Source of the DNA: Coniella vitis
Taxonomy: Eukaryota; Ascomycota; Sordariomycetes; Diaporthales; Schizoparmaceae
Direction: 5' to 3'
NCBI GenBank assembly: GCA_011317545.1
Contig: WUJK01000003.1
Coordinates: 4,333,876-4,397,875, forward strand
DNA length: 64,000 bases
The position numbers and the translations under genes are program-made. Position 1 is the stretch's first letter, and each line of letters starts with the position of its first letter. Shown one piece after another: positions 13,153 through 25,143 of the stretch. The notes beneath the pieces are model-generated. The model was not told where the DNA came from, ran no database searches, and worked only from the letters and a program-made list of their open reading frames with translations.

Positions 13153-15006
13153 TTACTCGTCCTTGAGGTCCTCAGCAGTAATCATCATATTGCCTGTATT
13201 CGGGCCGTCTGTGCCCGTGACCAAATCTATTACCCATTTTCGCCTATCCCTAGGTCTCACAGACACCTTGAAGTCGTAATCAGGAATATGAAAGCTTGAA
13301 ACCATAGGGCTATTTGCCCAGGTCGGCTCTGGCCATTTTGTATTGCCTTGTCTCCCCTGTATGTCTGCTGGTTCAATATCAAACTGCAAGACCATGAGGG
13401 ACGCGAACGCCATGATCTCGGTCGTGGAGAAAAATCGGCCAGGGCACATGGTATGGCCACCTCCAAATCCGCGAAAAGCTGTCTGGTTGACCTTTTTGCG
13501 ATTCTCACCGCCAGTGCCCTCCTTCAGAAAACGGCGGTGGTTGAACTCGGCGGCGGTCGGCCCCCATGCTTCCTCGGACGTATGCTGAACCACTTGCGGG
13601 ATCATGACGATGCCGCCCTTCTTGAGGAGATAACGGCCATTGAGTGTTTCTTCCTCGAGGCAGACCCGGACCTGGGTGCCCAAGCTGCGGTATCGCATCA
13701 CTTCCTTGAAAGTGCTCATTAGGATGGGGCAGTTCGTTCGTATATCGGCCAGATCAATTTTGCACTCTCCGTTCGCGCCGTCTGTCTTGGCCAAGGATTC
13801 AAGCTCTTCTCTCTATAGAATGGCTATGGGTCAGCATTTTCTCTGGAAGTACGCTTGTCGCTAACATTAGGCGAAAGCCTACTTACCACACTGTATAAGA
13901 TAGCGGGGTCGGAGAATATATGATAAAGAAGCCACCACGTCGTTGGCCCCGTGGTAGCGACAATAGCATGTGAGTGTCCGACCTGCGCTCGCGCCAGGTC
14001 ATCCAGACTCAGGCCATCTGACTCCTGCTGGTAATACATGGCTTTGGCGAACGGCGATGCCTGGTCTAGCCAACCATTGCGGAAGTATTCGGTCCACCGA
14101 GCGACCATAAACTCACGAGTCTGCAGCGTTTTGGAGGCCAAGAATGATTTAAACGGAGCAAGTGCGAATGTCAGGTAATGCGGAGTCCAATAACTTTGAG
14201 CACAGAAACGATTGGCAGACTTTCAGCACATCTCCCACACATGCATTGATTGTTTTTGGAGACAACAACTCACTTCCCAGCATCTTCGAAATCACGTTCT
14301 TTGAAGGGATTTCCTGGGCCGTACACAGCGTCTGTGGTTGTTTGAATGATTGCATGCTGTGTCCAAGCCCAGAAATCGATCGTGGTGCTTCCGGTCATCT
14401 GTTCAGGTCGCAACGTGCTCGTGAAAGCTTGCATCATGTGAACCGCCCTTGCATTGAGCTGATCAAGCCCTTCACCAGGCGCCAGAGCAATAGTGACGGC
14501 CCGCGACCAAGCCTGAACGGGGTTATTATCGCTCATGATATCCCTGTGGAGAATCTCGCCACCCTCCTTGCTCATACCCATCGGTCCTGGCCCAGCTCCG
14601 GCCAGGACCGGAGTAAAGCTAATGGTGCGCCAATGTTTTTGCAGAGCAGGAATGTATTCGGTTGCGTTGACGACATAAATACGGGCGAAAGGCAGGCGTA
14701 AAGTGTACATTGGATAATTGTACTTGTCCCTGTAAGAACGGTCAGCGGCGCAAAAATGGTGGATGTTGTCTTTTTCTATTCTCTTCGACGGATCATCTCC
14801 CCGCTCAACGCTGTAAGTTTTACTCACCTGAGTCGGGGATAAAACATCGACCTCTCTCGAACCATCCCGATCAGTGGCTCTAGGAAAGGGATGGAAGTCT
14901 TCAGAAGAGGTGGTTCCTTGTCAGACTGTGTGAATGTCAATACCGTGCGGAGGCCGACGTAGACGATCAAAAAGGCGGCGGCCACCAAACTAATTGTGGA
15001 CGGCAT
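13153..15006 (-). CDS. Cytochrome P450 monooxygenase, four exons, apparently intact
   Basis: A membrane-anchored haem-thiolate monooxygenase is predicted. Exons I infer on the minus strand are 15006-14828, 14729-14274, 14193-13887 and 13812-13153. All introns (98, 80 and 74 bp) start GTGAGT or GTAAGT, end AG and keep the frame, giving 533 codons plus stop. The N terminus has a hydrophobic anchor (SLVAAAFLIVYVGL). Exon 2 reads DKYNYPMYTLRLP; exon 3 has the I-helix region (VGHSHAIVATTGPTTWW), which lacks a classic AGxDTT. Exon 4 has the ExxR helix (FKEVMRYRS) and the haem loop FGGGHTMCPGRF with the axial Cys. This resembles the fungal P450 group annotated as oxysterol 7-alpha-hydroxylase-like; the substrate cannot be inferred. 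The intact frame and balanced composition contrast with the RIPed retroelements on both sides. Confidence 0.88.
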
Positions 15007-15397
15007 TGCGAATGATTTTCTTTGTAACTTGTCTTATCTCTCTCTGTTTTGGAAAAAGAAAAAAGAAGAAAAAAGAAGAAGAAAAAAGCTCAAGAGCAGA
15101 ACTGTTTTCTCATAAATACAGAAAAGACTTGAGCAATTGAAGGCAACTGTCTAGAAGTGGTAGATCTCAAAGACAAGACAACATGGGCTAAGGTAAAGTA
15201 CTTATACTTTTCATGGTTTAAGGAATGTACATGTAACCACATACTGAAGGGTACCGAGTAACCTAGTAGTGTCGACCAACAGCGTTCATCTGGATGTTTG
15301 CCGGGTTTCCAATTTTAAGGAACTTGCTTCGGAACTGCCTGACAGTGCGTGCTACCCAGTACAGATACTATGTACTTACACTTACAGTAAGTCCGTA
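15007..15397 (-). promoter_or_regulatory. Upstream region of the P450 gene
   Basis: Upstream of the minus-strand ATG lies a pyrimidine tract on the coding strand (about 15,045-15,090), common in fungal 5' leaders. I saw no convincing TATA box. The region ends at the target-site duplication CCGTA (15,393-15,397) of the adjoining retroelement, so that insertion sits about 390 bp upstream of the P450 start. Confidence 0.45.
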
Positions 15398-15882
15398 TGT
15401 AATGATCCTTGCCTGAATCCCGGATTCTGGAAGTACCTATGAGTTGTATGTTAGCAGGTGGGGAAGTATTACCTTTAAGTCTTCGTACGTTGTCGAGCAA
15501 TATCAAGTGTTACAAGTGATCAAGAGGGATTACCCTATCATATAAAATGATACTTAGATTCACAACTGAAGACTATAAGGAAAACTATCTAATAGCTAGG
15601 AAATCTACCGTCCTTATATCCTTCCGTTGCTCTACGTTAAATACCCTATTCAACCCTAGATCATCTAGATCATCTTACGATCTTAATAATCCGGCTCTGC
15701 TGGATTATCTAATGATCTTAATGATCCATCCCTGATTGGTTCGCATAACCCTAACCCTGGCTATATCATCCTGTGTGACTTGGTTATATAAGAGATCCCC
15801 ATCGGTCCGTTAAGGTTCCGATTTGCTAGCATATAGTTACGCTGGCCTATTCCTATAACCTGCATAACCGTAGGTCATAATA
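15398..15882 (-). repeat. LTR (3' LTR of copy 2)
   Basis: It is 485 bp long and matches 22,365-22,849. It contains the telomere-like run ACCCTAACCCTGG at about 15,750. Its terminal CATAACA has decayed to CATAATA. Confidence 0.9.
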
Positions 15883-16094
15883 TTATCTCCCTTCTATCGG
15901 TCTTTATCCCTAAAGACCTATAGTATTTCCGTAAGTAGTCCTGCCTAATATTCTTACTTCGGATTATGCCTTCCTAATTCGTTATATCGTTAAGAATTAA
16001 TAAAAATCGTTCTCGAAAGATTTCTTCGTCGGTTGCTCCTAAAACCGTTAAGCGTAACCTTCTTCTTTAATCTATTCTGGAGTATTATATAGAG

Positions 16095-16514
16095 ATGCCG
16101 ACCTGCTCTAATTATAAGGAACGGGGGCTTTCTTCTTATTAGATTTCCGCGATATATTCCGACCGCTATGCTGAGTATATTCGTTTAAATAAGTCTCGCT
16201 GCGATATACTGGGTCCTTCTCCGTCTGATATTCGTGCTATCTCTCGGCACTATCAGAAGATTGAGGATGAGATAGAGGAACTGGACGAGGCTCGTCGTAC
16301 TTTAGATATACGTATGGATCGCCTTTGTAAGCAGAAAAAGATGTGGAGAGAGAAGATAGCACGGGCTATTCGCCGGGGCCTAGATTCTATAGAGGAGTTG
16401 GATCGTATAGAGCGTAAGGAGGCTGAAAAGGAGGCGGCAGTTTCGGTGCCGGCGGGTCCTTTGCCTAAAGCGTTTCCTGATTCGCTGATACAGGAGTTTA
16501 ACACCGTAGACTAG
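16095..16514 (+). pseudogene. Antisense ORF of the chromovirus (Cys-rich N terminus, coiled coil)
   Basis: On the strand opposite gag-pol a 139-codon frame starts at ATG 16,095 and ends at TAG 16,512-16,514, interrupted by one TAG at 16,140-16,142 that looks like a RIPed CAG. The N terminus has remnants of a Cys cluster (MPTCSN, later KSRCDILG). It then runs into a charged probable coiled coil (HYQKIEDEIEELDEARRTLD, then LCKQKKMWREKIARAIRRGL and SIEELDRIERKEAEKEAA). I recognise this as a protein type often predicted in fungal genomes as hypothetical (Cys-rich plus coiled coil). Decayed counterparts occur at the same place in copy 4 (38,253-38,674), copy 1 (ending about 2,132) and copy 3. Its function is unknown; a role as an element-encoded accessory protein is inference. 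Confidence 0.7.
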
Positions 16515-16619
16515 TCTGCCGTGGATTTTGGTAGGTCGTTAGATCTGATTAGCGCTTCCAATAGAGGGGGTTCGTCCAATTATTGGTAAGTTTCCTGGTT
16601 CTATCTATTGCTAAGTTAT

Positions 16620-19600
16620 TTACTGATTTTCGTATTCTTTAATAAGATCTGGGTGTACGTTCTTTGGTGGTTCCCAAGTGTTTTCTGAGTTATTGTATCC
16701 TTTCCATTTGATGAGGTATTGTTTTCCGCGTCCGCGTTTGCGTGAGTCGAGAATCTATTTAACTTCGTATTATGCTTATTCTGGTTCGATAATGTCTGTA
16801 TCGTACGAGAGTTCTGCGTCTGCTGGTGCTGGTTCCAGAAGTGAAATGTGGAAGACTGGGTGTAGATATGTATATGGGATTTCGAGTTCGTAGTTGACTA
16901 GGGAAATTTATCGTGCAATTTTATAGGGTCCGAGTTTCTTATAGTCGAGTTTGTTGCTAGGTCTGGTAGTTTTGATGTTTTTGCGGTTAAGGTAGACTTT
17001 ATCTCCCTTCTATAGGATTAGTCCCTTAATCCTTTTCTAATTAGCGTATTTCGTTATTTATTCTTTAACGTCCTAAAGCATACGTCGAGCATCTTCGTAT
17101 AATTGCTTGATTCTTTTAGCGTATTAGTCTGCCGTTTCTGCGTTTCCACCTGGTAGTATTTCGTAGTATACCGTGGGGTTATGTCCGTAGAGTAGGAAGA
17201 ATGGTGATTTTCCTATACTCGTTGTGTCTGCACTGTTATAGGCGAACTATGCCGTGGGTAAGAGTTCGACCCAATTATCTTATTCGTAATTAACGTAGCA
17301 TCGTAGATACTGTTCTATAATCTGGTTAGTACGTTCTGTTTGTCCGTCTGTTTGAGGATAAAATGCCGTGGATATACGTTATATCGTTCCGAGGTATTTA
17401 GTAAGTAAGATCCAGAATTTCGATGCGAATTTTCTATCTCTGTCTAATATAATTTCCTAAGGTGTTCCGTGGTTAGCGATAATGATACGGAGGAATATAT
17501 ATACGAGTTCTTCTGCGGTACTACTTTCTTTATATAGTAGGAAGTATACGTACTTGCTCAGTCTGTAAACCACTACTAAGATGCTATCGTACTGCACCTA
17601 AGTTAAGGGTTCTCGTAAGAGGGGTAGCTTAGTGATAAAGTCTAGACTAATGGATGACTAAATAGTCGTAGGTACTGGTAGAGGTTATAGTAGTCCGTAA
17701 GGTTTGTATCGCTCTGTCTTATTCCGTTTATATATATCGCAGTTATTAACGATATCCGTGACTCGTTTCTTAAGGTTTAGTGGATTCTAATAACGTTAGA
17801 TCCTTTTATAGGTTGCTCTGATTCCTTAGTATCTATATGCTAGTACGCTGTAGATGCTTCTAATATAATCGTTTTATTCTAGTGTTATTATACTATCGAG
17901 GTTAGGTATTTCTCCTTCGATACGTAGTATTACGTTAAGTTCCTTGGTAGTAGATGGTATAGTAAGGTTGCCTTCCGAATCTTCCCTAAAGATTGCTATA
18001 ATATCCTGGTCTTTACTATTGTTGTCCTTATGGTCTGACCGTCTGCTAAGAGCGTCTGCTCGTTCGTTTTCTTTACCTTTACAGTAGATAATCTTAAAGT
18101 CGAATTCCGATAGAAATTCGTACTATCTAACTTATCGTTTATTAAGCTGCTTTATCGAGGTGAATGCCTAGAGATTCTTATAATCCGTATATATAAGAAT
18201 TTATTGTTTTGCGCCGATAAGGTAGTATCGCTATTCCCTAAAGGCTTCTACTATTGCCATAAGTTCTTAATCGGGCGTTCCGTAGTTAAGTTCTGGTCCG
18301 TTCAGCTTCTTGCTGAAGTTGCTGACTATCCGTAGTCGTCCTTTATCGTCCCGTTGTCCGAGTTATCCACCGAGTGTATAATCTAATGCGTCTATCTCGA
18401 TCTCGAAAACTTTATCTTAGTCTGCTTCGACTAGGATTAGTTCTAACGTAACTACGTCCTTGATTATGCTGAAGGCTTTCTATGCCTGTTCGTTCCAGTT
18501 AAAGGTAGTATCCTTTTTCGTAAGTTCTGTGAGTAGTACTATAATGCCACTATAGTTCTTAATAAATTATCGGTAGAAGTTAGCGTAGCCTAAGAAGGCT
18601 CTAACGTCCTTAACGTTCTGAGGTGTGGGCTAGTCCCTAACTACCTGTACTTTATCTTTCTATATTCGTATATGCCCTGGTGTAATAGTATATCCGAGGT
18701 AGTTAACTTCTTAAGTATTCCAGTTGTATTTAGTGGGTTCTACTAAAATCTTATTATCTTGGAGGATTTGTAGGATTATCGTAATATGCTCCTAGTATTC
18801 CTCGAATGTTTTTGAATAAATAAGGATATCGTCTAGGTAAGCGATTATAAAATAGTCGAGGTATTCGCGTAAGATAAAGTTCATTATCTCCTGGAATAAT
18901 GCAGGGGCGTTAGTAAGTCCGAATAGCATAATGAGATATTCGAAATATCCGTAGCGTGTTCTGAACGCTGTTTTCCATTCTTCTCCGGGTTTAATGCGAA
19001 TATACGTATATCCTTCTTTAAGGTCGAGGGCTGTGAACTATTAAGCTCCTCTAAGTCTATCTCTAAGTTCCTTAAAGAGAGGTAAGGGATACCGATTCTT
19101 AATAGTAATATCGTTGAGTTGCCGGTAGTTAACGTATAGTTATAATTTGCCGTTTTTCTTTAGTATAAATAAGATTAGGTATCCTGCTGGTGAATATAAG
19201 GGTCTGATATAGCCTTTCTTGAGATTTTCGTCGATATATTCTCTAAGTGCTTTAAGTTTGTCCTTATCTAATCCGTAGATAGGAAAGAACTTTGGTTGTT
19301 CTCCTTCTTTAAGTGGGATTTCGTGGTCGTATGGGCCGTGCTCTAGTAGGCTGTTATCGAATTTTCCTTAAAATAGTTTTGTGAACTTCCGATACTCTTC
19401 TAGTATACTAGAGAGGTCTCTAAACGTATCTTCGTCTTATATGGTTGCTATCATAAGGAGATATCGTTATACGTACTTAGTTCCTTCTTAAACTTATCGC
19501 GATAATATATCCTGCTGTCTATAGAATCCTGTTATATCGTATCCTAATCTGCTATATCCCTTATTCTGTTAGGTACTAACTATCGCTAGATCCTTCTCTA

Positions 19601-20330
19601 TAAGCTATCGAGGTTTATTATATCCTAGGGTAGCTATCGTCTTAGCTCTTCTCGATTTAGAGGTATATATAAATTCGTTTAAGCCCCTGCTGCCTAGGTA
19701 TCGCTTAGTGACTAAATCCGATCCTACGCCTTTAATTATAATCGCTTCTTAGGTATCCGCTTTATCCTATAAAATATAGCTATTAGTCTAATCGATTCGA
19801 GGATTTTCCTTTCTTAACTATAGTATGCCTAAAATCAGCTTGTGTTGTGCGGTGTCCGTAATATCGAAGTTCATCAGTGTCGTGCGTCCGTGGATCGTAA
19901 CTGGTAATTGATTAGATTCTATATCGATAATACCGTAGCCGTAAGCGACTTCTATACCTTCTACGGTGCTAAGTTTATAGGGTTCCATCTTCTTCTTCTA
20001 AGGTATCCGTTCTCTATTAATAACGCTTAGGGATATAAAGTTTCCTTATGCTCCGCTGTCTAGGAGTGCTATGTAGTATTTGTCGTTGATTCGTACTATG
20101 ATTTTCAAATGTTCGTACGTCGAGCTGTCTGTCGCGCAGAGGGACTTTGCCGTAAGTCCTGATCGCTTATTATCCCTTACAGGCGATCCTTGCCTTTTAG
20201 GTTCTATTATTCTTATTATGCTCTAAGGGCTACTGCCTATACTAGGTTCTTAGCTTATTATATTCCGTATCGTATATATGCTACGGCCTATCGCTATAGG
20301 CGCGCTTAATTTTCTTCTTCGGTGTATAGA
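16620..20330 (-). pseudogene. Chromoviral pol remnant: protease, RT, RNase H, integrase, chromodomain
   Basis: On the minus strand the RT catalytic box YLDD is intact at 18,828-18,839, preceded by FGLTNAPALFQEIMNFIL. Integrase core segments read LDFITKLPLLREPL and later EIILDRDRKFASKFWILL (about 17.4-17.7 kb). The C terminus carries a chromodomain (about 16,630-16,760) with GKQYLIKWKGYNNSENTWEP, which identifies the element as a chromovirus; such domains target integration to heterochromatin marked by H3K9 methylation. Stops at former Gln/Trp codons interrupt the frame. Domain limits are approximate. Confidence 0.85.
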
Positions 20331-22330
20331 GTCTATGCTCCGGGCTGACTATCCTTAAGGTCGTAGTAGGTGCGTGCTTTATCCGCTAGGTGTTCTACGC
20401 AGTCGGCGCGCCTGCAGAAGCTATAGTACGTAGGTTCTGCGTACGTAGGCTTTGCGAGCTTTTCCCTTTATTTCTGTTCGCGCATTCTATGCCAGTCGAG
20501 CGCTTTTTCTTACGCATAAGGTGCGCACTGGGGTATCGTGCATTAGTACCATTTTACTTATCGCGTAGTACATTCGTAGGGGGTATTATATATAAGGCTA
20601 ATGCTGGCGTAGTTTCCCCTTGTTCTGAGTACTTTATAATAGTCGCTGTTGTCGTTGTCGTAGGCGATAATGCTATGCCCTGTCTCGCGCGTGGGGAACT
20701 ATTCGTTGGTTACCTTGTGTTTAAAGTGTTATCTGCAATTGTATATAATGCAGGCAAACTATACGATCTGGTGGTACTTTTCGTAGAGGTGATTAATTCG
20801 CGCGTCTTCCTATACGAGGGGGGTTTCGTCTTAATAAGATATTATTCGGAATAGTTCTCTAAGTGTAATGCCGTGGATAAGGTAGTATACGTCTCCTTTA
20901 TCGGTGTCTTCGTCTGTAGAGCTTTCTAATTCTAAGCTCGTTTCTTCGTTGATAGTTTAGGTGCTAGCACTCTATCCGATGCTAAGCGTTTCCTATTATT
21001 CTATAATTTCCGTAATATCGCTTTATAAAGTATCCGTTGGGAGGGGCGTCCTCTGGGTAACTACAATTTATCGTTCCTTGCGAGGTTTCTAAGGGAACTA
21101 TCCTAAGCCTTGCTTTACCGAGAGGTGCGTTATGCAATTATCCTTATAATAGAAGGTCCAGTTAAGGAGTCTATGATCGGAGTCGTCCGACGCTTGCTCT
21201 AGAAGCTGGTTTTGGCTGGGAGTGGAGTCCGTAATCTCGCGTGTTATAATGTTGGCTTATCGTCCTTCGGGGACTTTCTTAAATTCCCTGGGTTTCTTGG
21301 GTTATCGGCACTCTCGTGCGAAGTAGCCTATCTTACCACAGTTAAAGCATTCCTTACTTATAGGTTTACGTTAAGCTGCGTCGAGCTCTATAGGTCCTGC
21401 GTATATAGTGCCGCTGACTGCTGTGCCTCGTTGCTGGAAGCTACGGTTGGTTATCTATTAAATCCGCTATCCTATATTAGCGTGATTCCTCTATATAGTA
21501 TAGCTTCCTCCTTTCTTGCTTTTCTCTATACGTCTTTCGTAGAAACGGTTATTAATACGGATAGCGTTATTACTAAATATCGTAAAGTCTTCGGGCTAGT
21601 CCTACTTGGAGATTTCGTCCTTAACCTTATCCTTAAGTCCCCTATAGTAGTATTCTATAAGGTTCTTATCTTCCTAAGGGAGGCGTGCTAAGAGTTGCTT
21701 AAAGCGAACCGTATAGGCTAAAGCGGACTTATTCTATTTAAGTTCCATAAGTTGCTACGCTGTGGTCCGTTCTTCGTTAGGGTCGCCAAATGTTTCCTTA
21801 AGGATGCGTTCGAATCCTACGAACGAGTCGAATATATTCTTAGTAGTCGTCTTGCGTTGATCGAGGTTGCCTAGGTATTCAATATAGTTACGAAGTAAGG
21901 GTTTATACCAAATAAGTACGTCCTTTTCGAATCGTATACCGGCTAGGACAACTTTATCGGGTTTAGTAGTGAATTATACTGCGTTATATAGGAAGTACGC
22001 CTTATAATAGGTAAGGAACCCTTAAAGCGTCTTCTGGTTACCGTCGTATATAGCAGGTTTATCCATCTTATAGCCGTTACTAGTATTTTAAATAATAGGC
22101 GCTGGGGGTATGGCGGCTATAGCTTAGTATTATTCGATTTGCTGAGCCTGCCGATAGATAGTGCGATTCTGCTGCTCCTAAGCCTATCGGAGTACAGCGA
22201 GTTGCTAAGTAAGTTCGATCAATTAGCGTATTATATCTTCCTAAGTTACGACCTAGCGACGTCCTTCGCCTAAGGTAGACGGGGTAGGAGTTTGAGGAGC
22301 TATTGCTATACTTAATATTGCCTAAGAGGT
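20330..22330 (-). pseudogene. Chromoviral gag remnant with zinc knuckle
   Basis: On the minus strand the frame contains the nucleocapsid knuckle at about 21,306-21,352 reading CFNCGKIGYFARECR, that is CX2CX4(H to Y)X4C. The expected His has become Tyr. The rest is a typical charged gag body broken by stops. The plus-strand frames over this region are shadows. Confidence 0.75.
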
Positions 22331-22364
22331 GTATATAGACCGTCCTGAATAAGAGTTATGAAAA

Positions 22365-22849
22365 TATAATAATCCTTGCCTAAATCCCGGATTCTGGAAG
22401 TACCTATAAGTTGTATATTAGCAGGTGGGGAAGTATTACCTTTAAGTCTTCGTACGTTATCGAGCAATATCAAGTGTCACAAGTGATCAAGAGGGATTAC
22501 CCTATTATATAAAATAATACTTAGATTTACAACTAAAGACTATAAGGAAAACTATCTAATAGCTAGGAAATCCACCGTCCTTATATCCTTCCGTTACTCT
22601 ACGTTGAATACCCTATTTAACCCTAGATTATCTGGATTATCTTACGATCTTAATAATCCGGCTCTGCTGGATCATCTAATGATCTTAATGATCCATCCCT
22701 AATTGGTTCGCATAACCCTAACCCTGGCTATATCATCCTGTGTGACTTGGTTACATAAGAGATCCCCATCGGTCCGTTGAGGTTCCGATTTGCTGGTATA
22801 TGGTTGCGCTGGCCTGTTCCTGTGACCTGCATGACCGTGGGTCATAACA
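22365..22849 (-). repeat. LTR (5' LTR of copy 2)
   Basis: It is 485 bp long, ends in intact CATAACA and is followed by the CCGTA duplication. It carries ACCCTAACCCTGG as in the partner LTR. It is less RIPed than the LTRs of the other copies. Confidence 0.9.
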
Positions 22850-23382
22850 CCGTATATCTCACATGTATACCGATGTCATCAGGCCGTCGACCACGTGACC
22901 AATTGTATTGAGGTTCAAGTGGCTGGGGCCTTATTAGACGCAGAGCTGGGAGCGTAGTAGATATCATGTGATAAATTATTTTTCGCAATCTAGGAAGAGC
23001 CATGCCGTTCATTCAAACTTCCCATCGCCCACGTATCGCCGTATAATTCGAGGTTCTAGCTTCTCGCTATTACCTCTTTAAAGGTGTATCCAGGTACTCT
23101 AGATACATGTGTACTGAGGTTGGCGAGAGATTGTGCATATCTCATCATAGATATGGCGAAGAAAATGCTATTCTGCCTTATCCATCTTACCACAGTTCAA
23201 ATTGCTAGCCATCGAACTGCCAAGGCAGCCCAAGGTGCTCCATTAAAGATAGCCAAGATAGGAGTCGGACCTCTCGAGCCTCATATTGCTTGCCCACTAG
23301 GACAGCTTATTACTGAGCGGCGCATCAGCCTTGTCCATGTATATACCGACATGATATCCCCGGCCAAATAAGGGCTTTCTCA
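22850..23382. other. Intergenic DNA downstream of P450-2, unknown short ORFs
   Basis: Composition is normal rather than RIPed. A 95-codon plus-strand frame (23,084-23,371) has no recognisable motif, and the minus strand holds a similar stretch broken by two stops (PTPILAIFNGAPWAALAVRW). Either could be the eroded end of another gene. I would not call a gene here. Confidence 0.4.
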
Positions 23383-25143
23383 TTAGATTGACCTCTTGGA
23401 CCAAGTCAACGAGACACGCTCAGGATGCAGCATTTGCAGTAGCAGCACAGCGCCGGAGCCATGATCAATCTCATCTTTTACCCTCTTTTGCGCGTCGGAT
23501 TGGCTTTCACCGGCCTTTAGTACAGGACTAACATGCCAGTCTCGGAGCAGAGTCGCGATCGTCGCCACAAACTCGACTTGCGAGAACTTTTTAGCAGGAC
23601 AATTCCGCGCGCCATCGGACCAGCCAAGAAAAGAACCCTCCCGTACCTTGATAAGTTCTTCCCTACCCGGCTGGTCACCTGGCTTAACCCAACGCGATGG
23701 TCGCCACACGAGCGAATCACTACCCCAAATCGAGGGCTCGGTATGCACAGCAGCGTGGCTCGGGATCACCATCGTGTTTGGCGGGAGGACTATTGTTTTG
23801 CCACCCATCTCCAAACTTGCAGAATGATCAGCTGTCCATTTTGCCACAGGAATAGGCGTATAGAGACGGAGACTCTCGAGCATTACAGCCAGACAGCGCA
23901 CAAGACAAGGGAAGTTATTAACATAACTATCCAGTGAGTCTTGCTGCGTATTAGTATGTATAGCCCGCACCTCATCAGAGACCCAATCCTGCACATCCGG
24001 GTGAGCTGCTAGTAAATGCAGGGCGAAGGTAAAAGTATGAAATGTAGTATCATGCCCAGCAAAATTCAGCATAAACATATTGCCGTAGATCTCTGATTCT
24101 GTTAAGCCGATACCAGTCTTTGCCTCGTCCTGTGAAGCTTGAACGAGGGAGCTTATGAGTGTCTTCTGAGAAGTTGAAGATTGTGCAGATTTGGCTTTTT
24201 CTTCCTCATACATTAGAGTCATATAATGCTGGAATTGAGCACATGTATCCGATAAAATGGCGAACTTCCATGTCTTGGGCAGCCAAGGCCGAATGTTTGC
24301 AAGGACTTTGGGTCCTATGCCCATAATCAAGATGCAGTTGGCTAAGATTGTTTGAAGCGCGTTTTTATAGTTTGCCGAGATATTCGAATCTTGCCTTTCC
24401 TCATGGCCTTCAAATTTGAAATGTCTGCCAAAGCCGACTCCAGTAAGAACGTGCAGAGAGAGCGTACGGAGATCATCAGCAGAAGTCGAAAGAGTCTGCT
24501 TCCTAATCCAATATTCAAGCATATCTTGAGCTAAAGAGATGCTTTCAGACCAAACAATCTCGTAGTTTTGCTCAGTAAAGCAGCTTGCAATAATTTTCCG
24601 CTGGGTCTGCCATTGCTTGCCCTCAACCTTGATGTATATTAGCCACTATTTTGGACCGGGAAACATGGAATTGGGAGAAATAAATCAATTTAAAAATTTA
24701 CTACTCACAGTTCCCAAATTTTTGCCAAAAACATCAAGAATCTCAGTAAGCTCAATACATTGAGGAAAATCATTTCGGCGCTGGAATATCTCCGTAATGA
24801 TATCTGGGTTGGCTATATAGAACCAGTTCCGAAATGGAGTAACTAAAATGAACGCATCGCCCATTTCATGATGAGAGTGATACCGATCGTGAAATTCCCA
24901 CGTGCGAAAGTTATACCGCGTGAAGCTATTGCTGCCAAGAGGCCCGGGAAGCTTCCGGACGACATCAATAACCTTGCGGTCCAGCAAAGTCCACAGAGCG
25001 TTGGTATGGTCGATGGGGATTACGCGGATAGGCAAACCCGTTTTCCGGGCGGCTTCATAGTTGCGGAATAGACAAATAAGACAGTATAAGGTCCAGATTG
25101 TCAGACCAACAGTAGGCCACAGCAATATCGGAGGGACAGCCAT
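23383..25143 (-). CDS. Cytochrome P450 monooxygenase, two exons, apparently intact
   Basis: Inferred exons on the minus strand are 25143-24709 and 24627-23383; the 81-bp intron begins GTGAGT and ends AAG, phase 0, giving 559 codons plus stop. The ATG at 25,143 gives a hydrophobic anchor (PPILLWPTVGLTIWTLYCLI). The splice joins FGKNLGT to VEGKQWQTQRKII, the conserved helix C region. Exon 2 has the I-helix motif AGHDTT, the ExxR helix (ESLRLYTPIP), a WRPSRW region and the haem loop FLGWSDGARNCPAKKFSQ with the axial Cys. It resembles fungal secondary-metabolism P450s, but the substrate is unknown. It is not closely related to the P450 at 13.2-15.0 kb. Two intact P450s plus a P450 fragment suggest the remains of a metabolic cluster split by retroelements. 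Confidence 0.88.

Larger units (their letters stand above)
15398..22849 (-). mobile_element. Full-length chromovirus (Ty3/Gypsy) copy 2 with target-site duplication
   Basis: This is a 7,452-bp element with two 485-bp LTRs (15,398-15,882 and 22,365-22,849). As read on the plus strand, LTR ends are TGTAATGATCC and GGTCATAACA. A perfect 5-bp duplication CCGTA flanks it (15,393-15,397 and 22,850-22,854), as expected for Ty3/Gypsy integration. Coding is on the minus strand: gag next to the right LTR, then protease-RT-RNase H-integrase and a C-terminal chromodomain near the left LTR. It is the least RIPed of the copies and keeps many GC-containing codons, yet every frame has stops. An extra antisense ORF lies between the chromodomain and the left LTR. 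Confidence 0.93.

Noticed and set aside
23084..23371. 95-codon plus-strand gene beside P450-2
   Set aside because: No motif and no splice or promoter support; it overlaps the probable 3' region of the P450.
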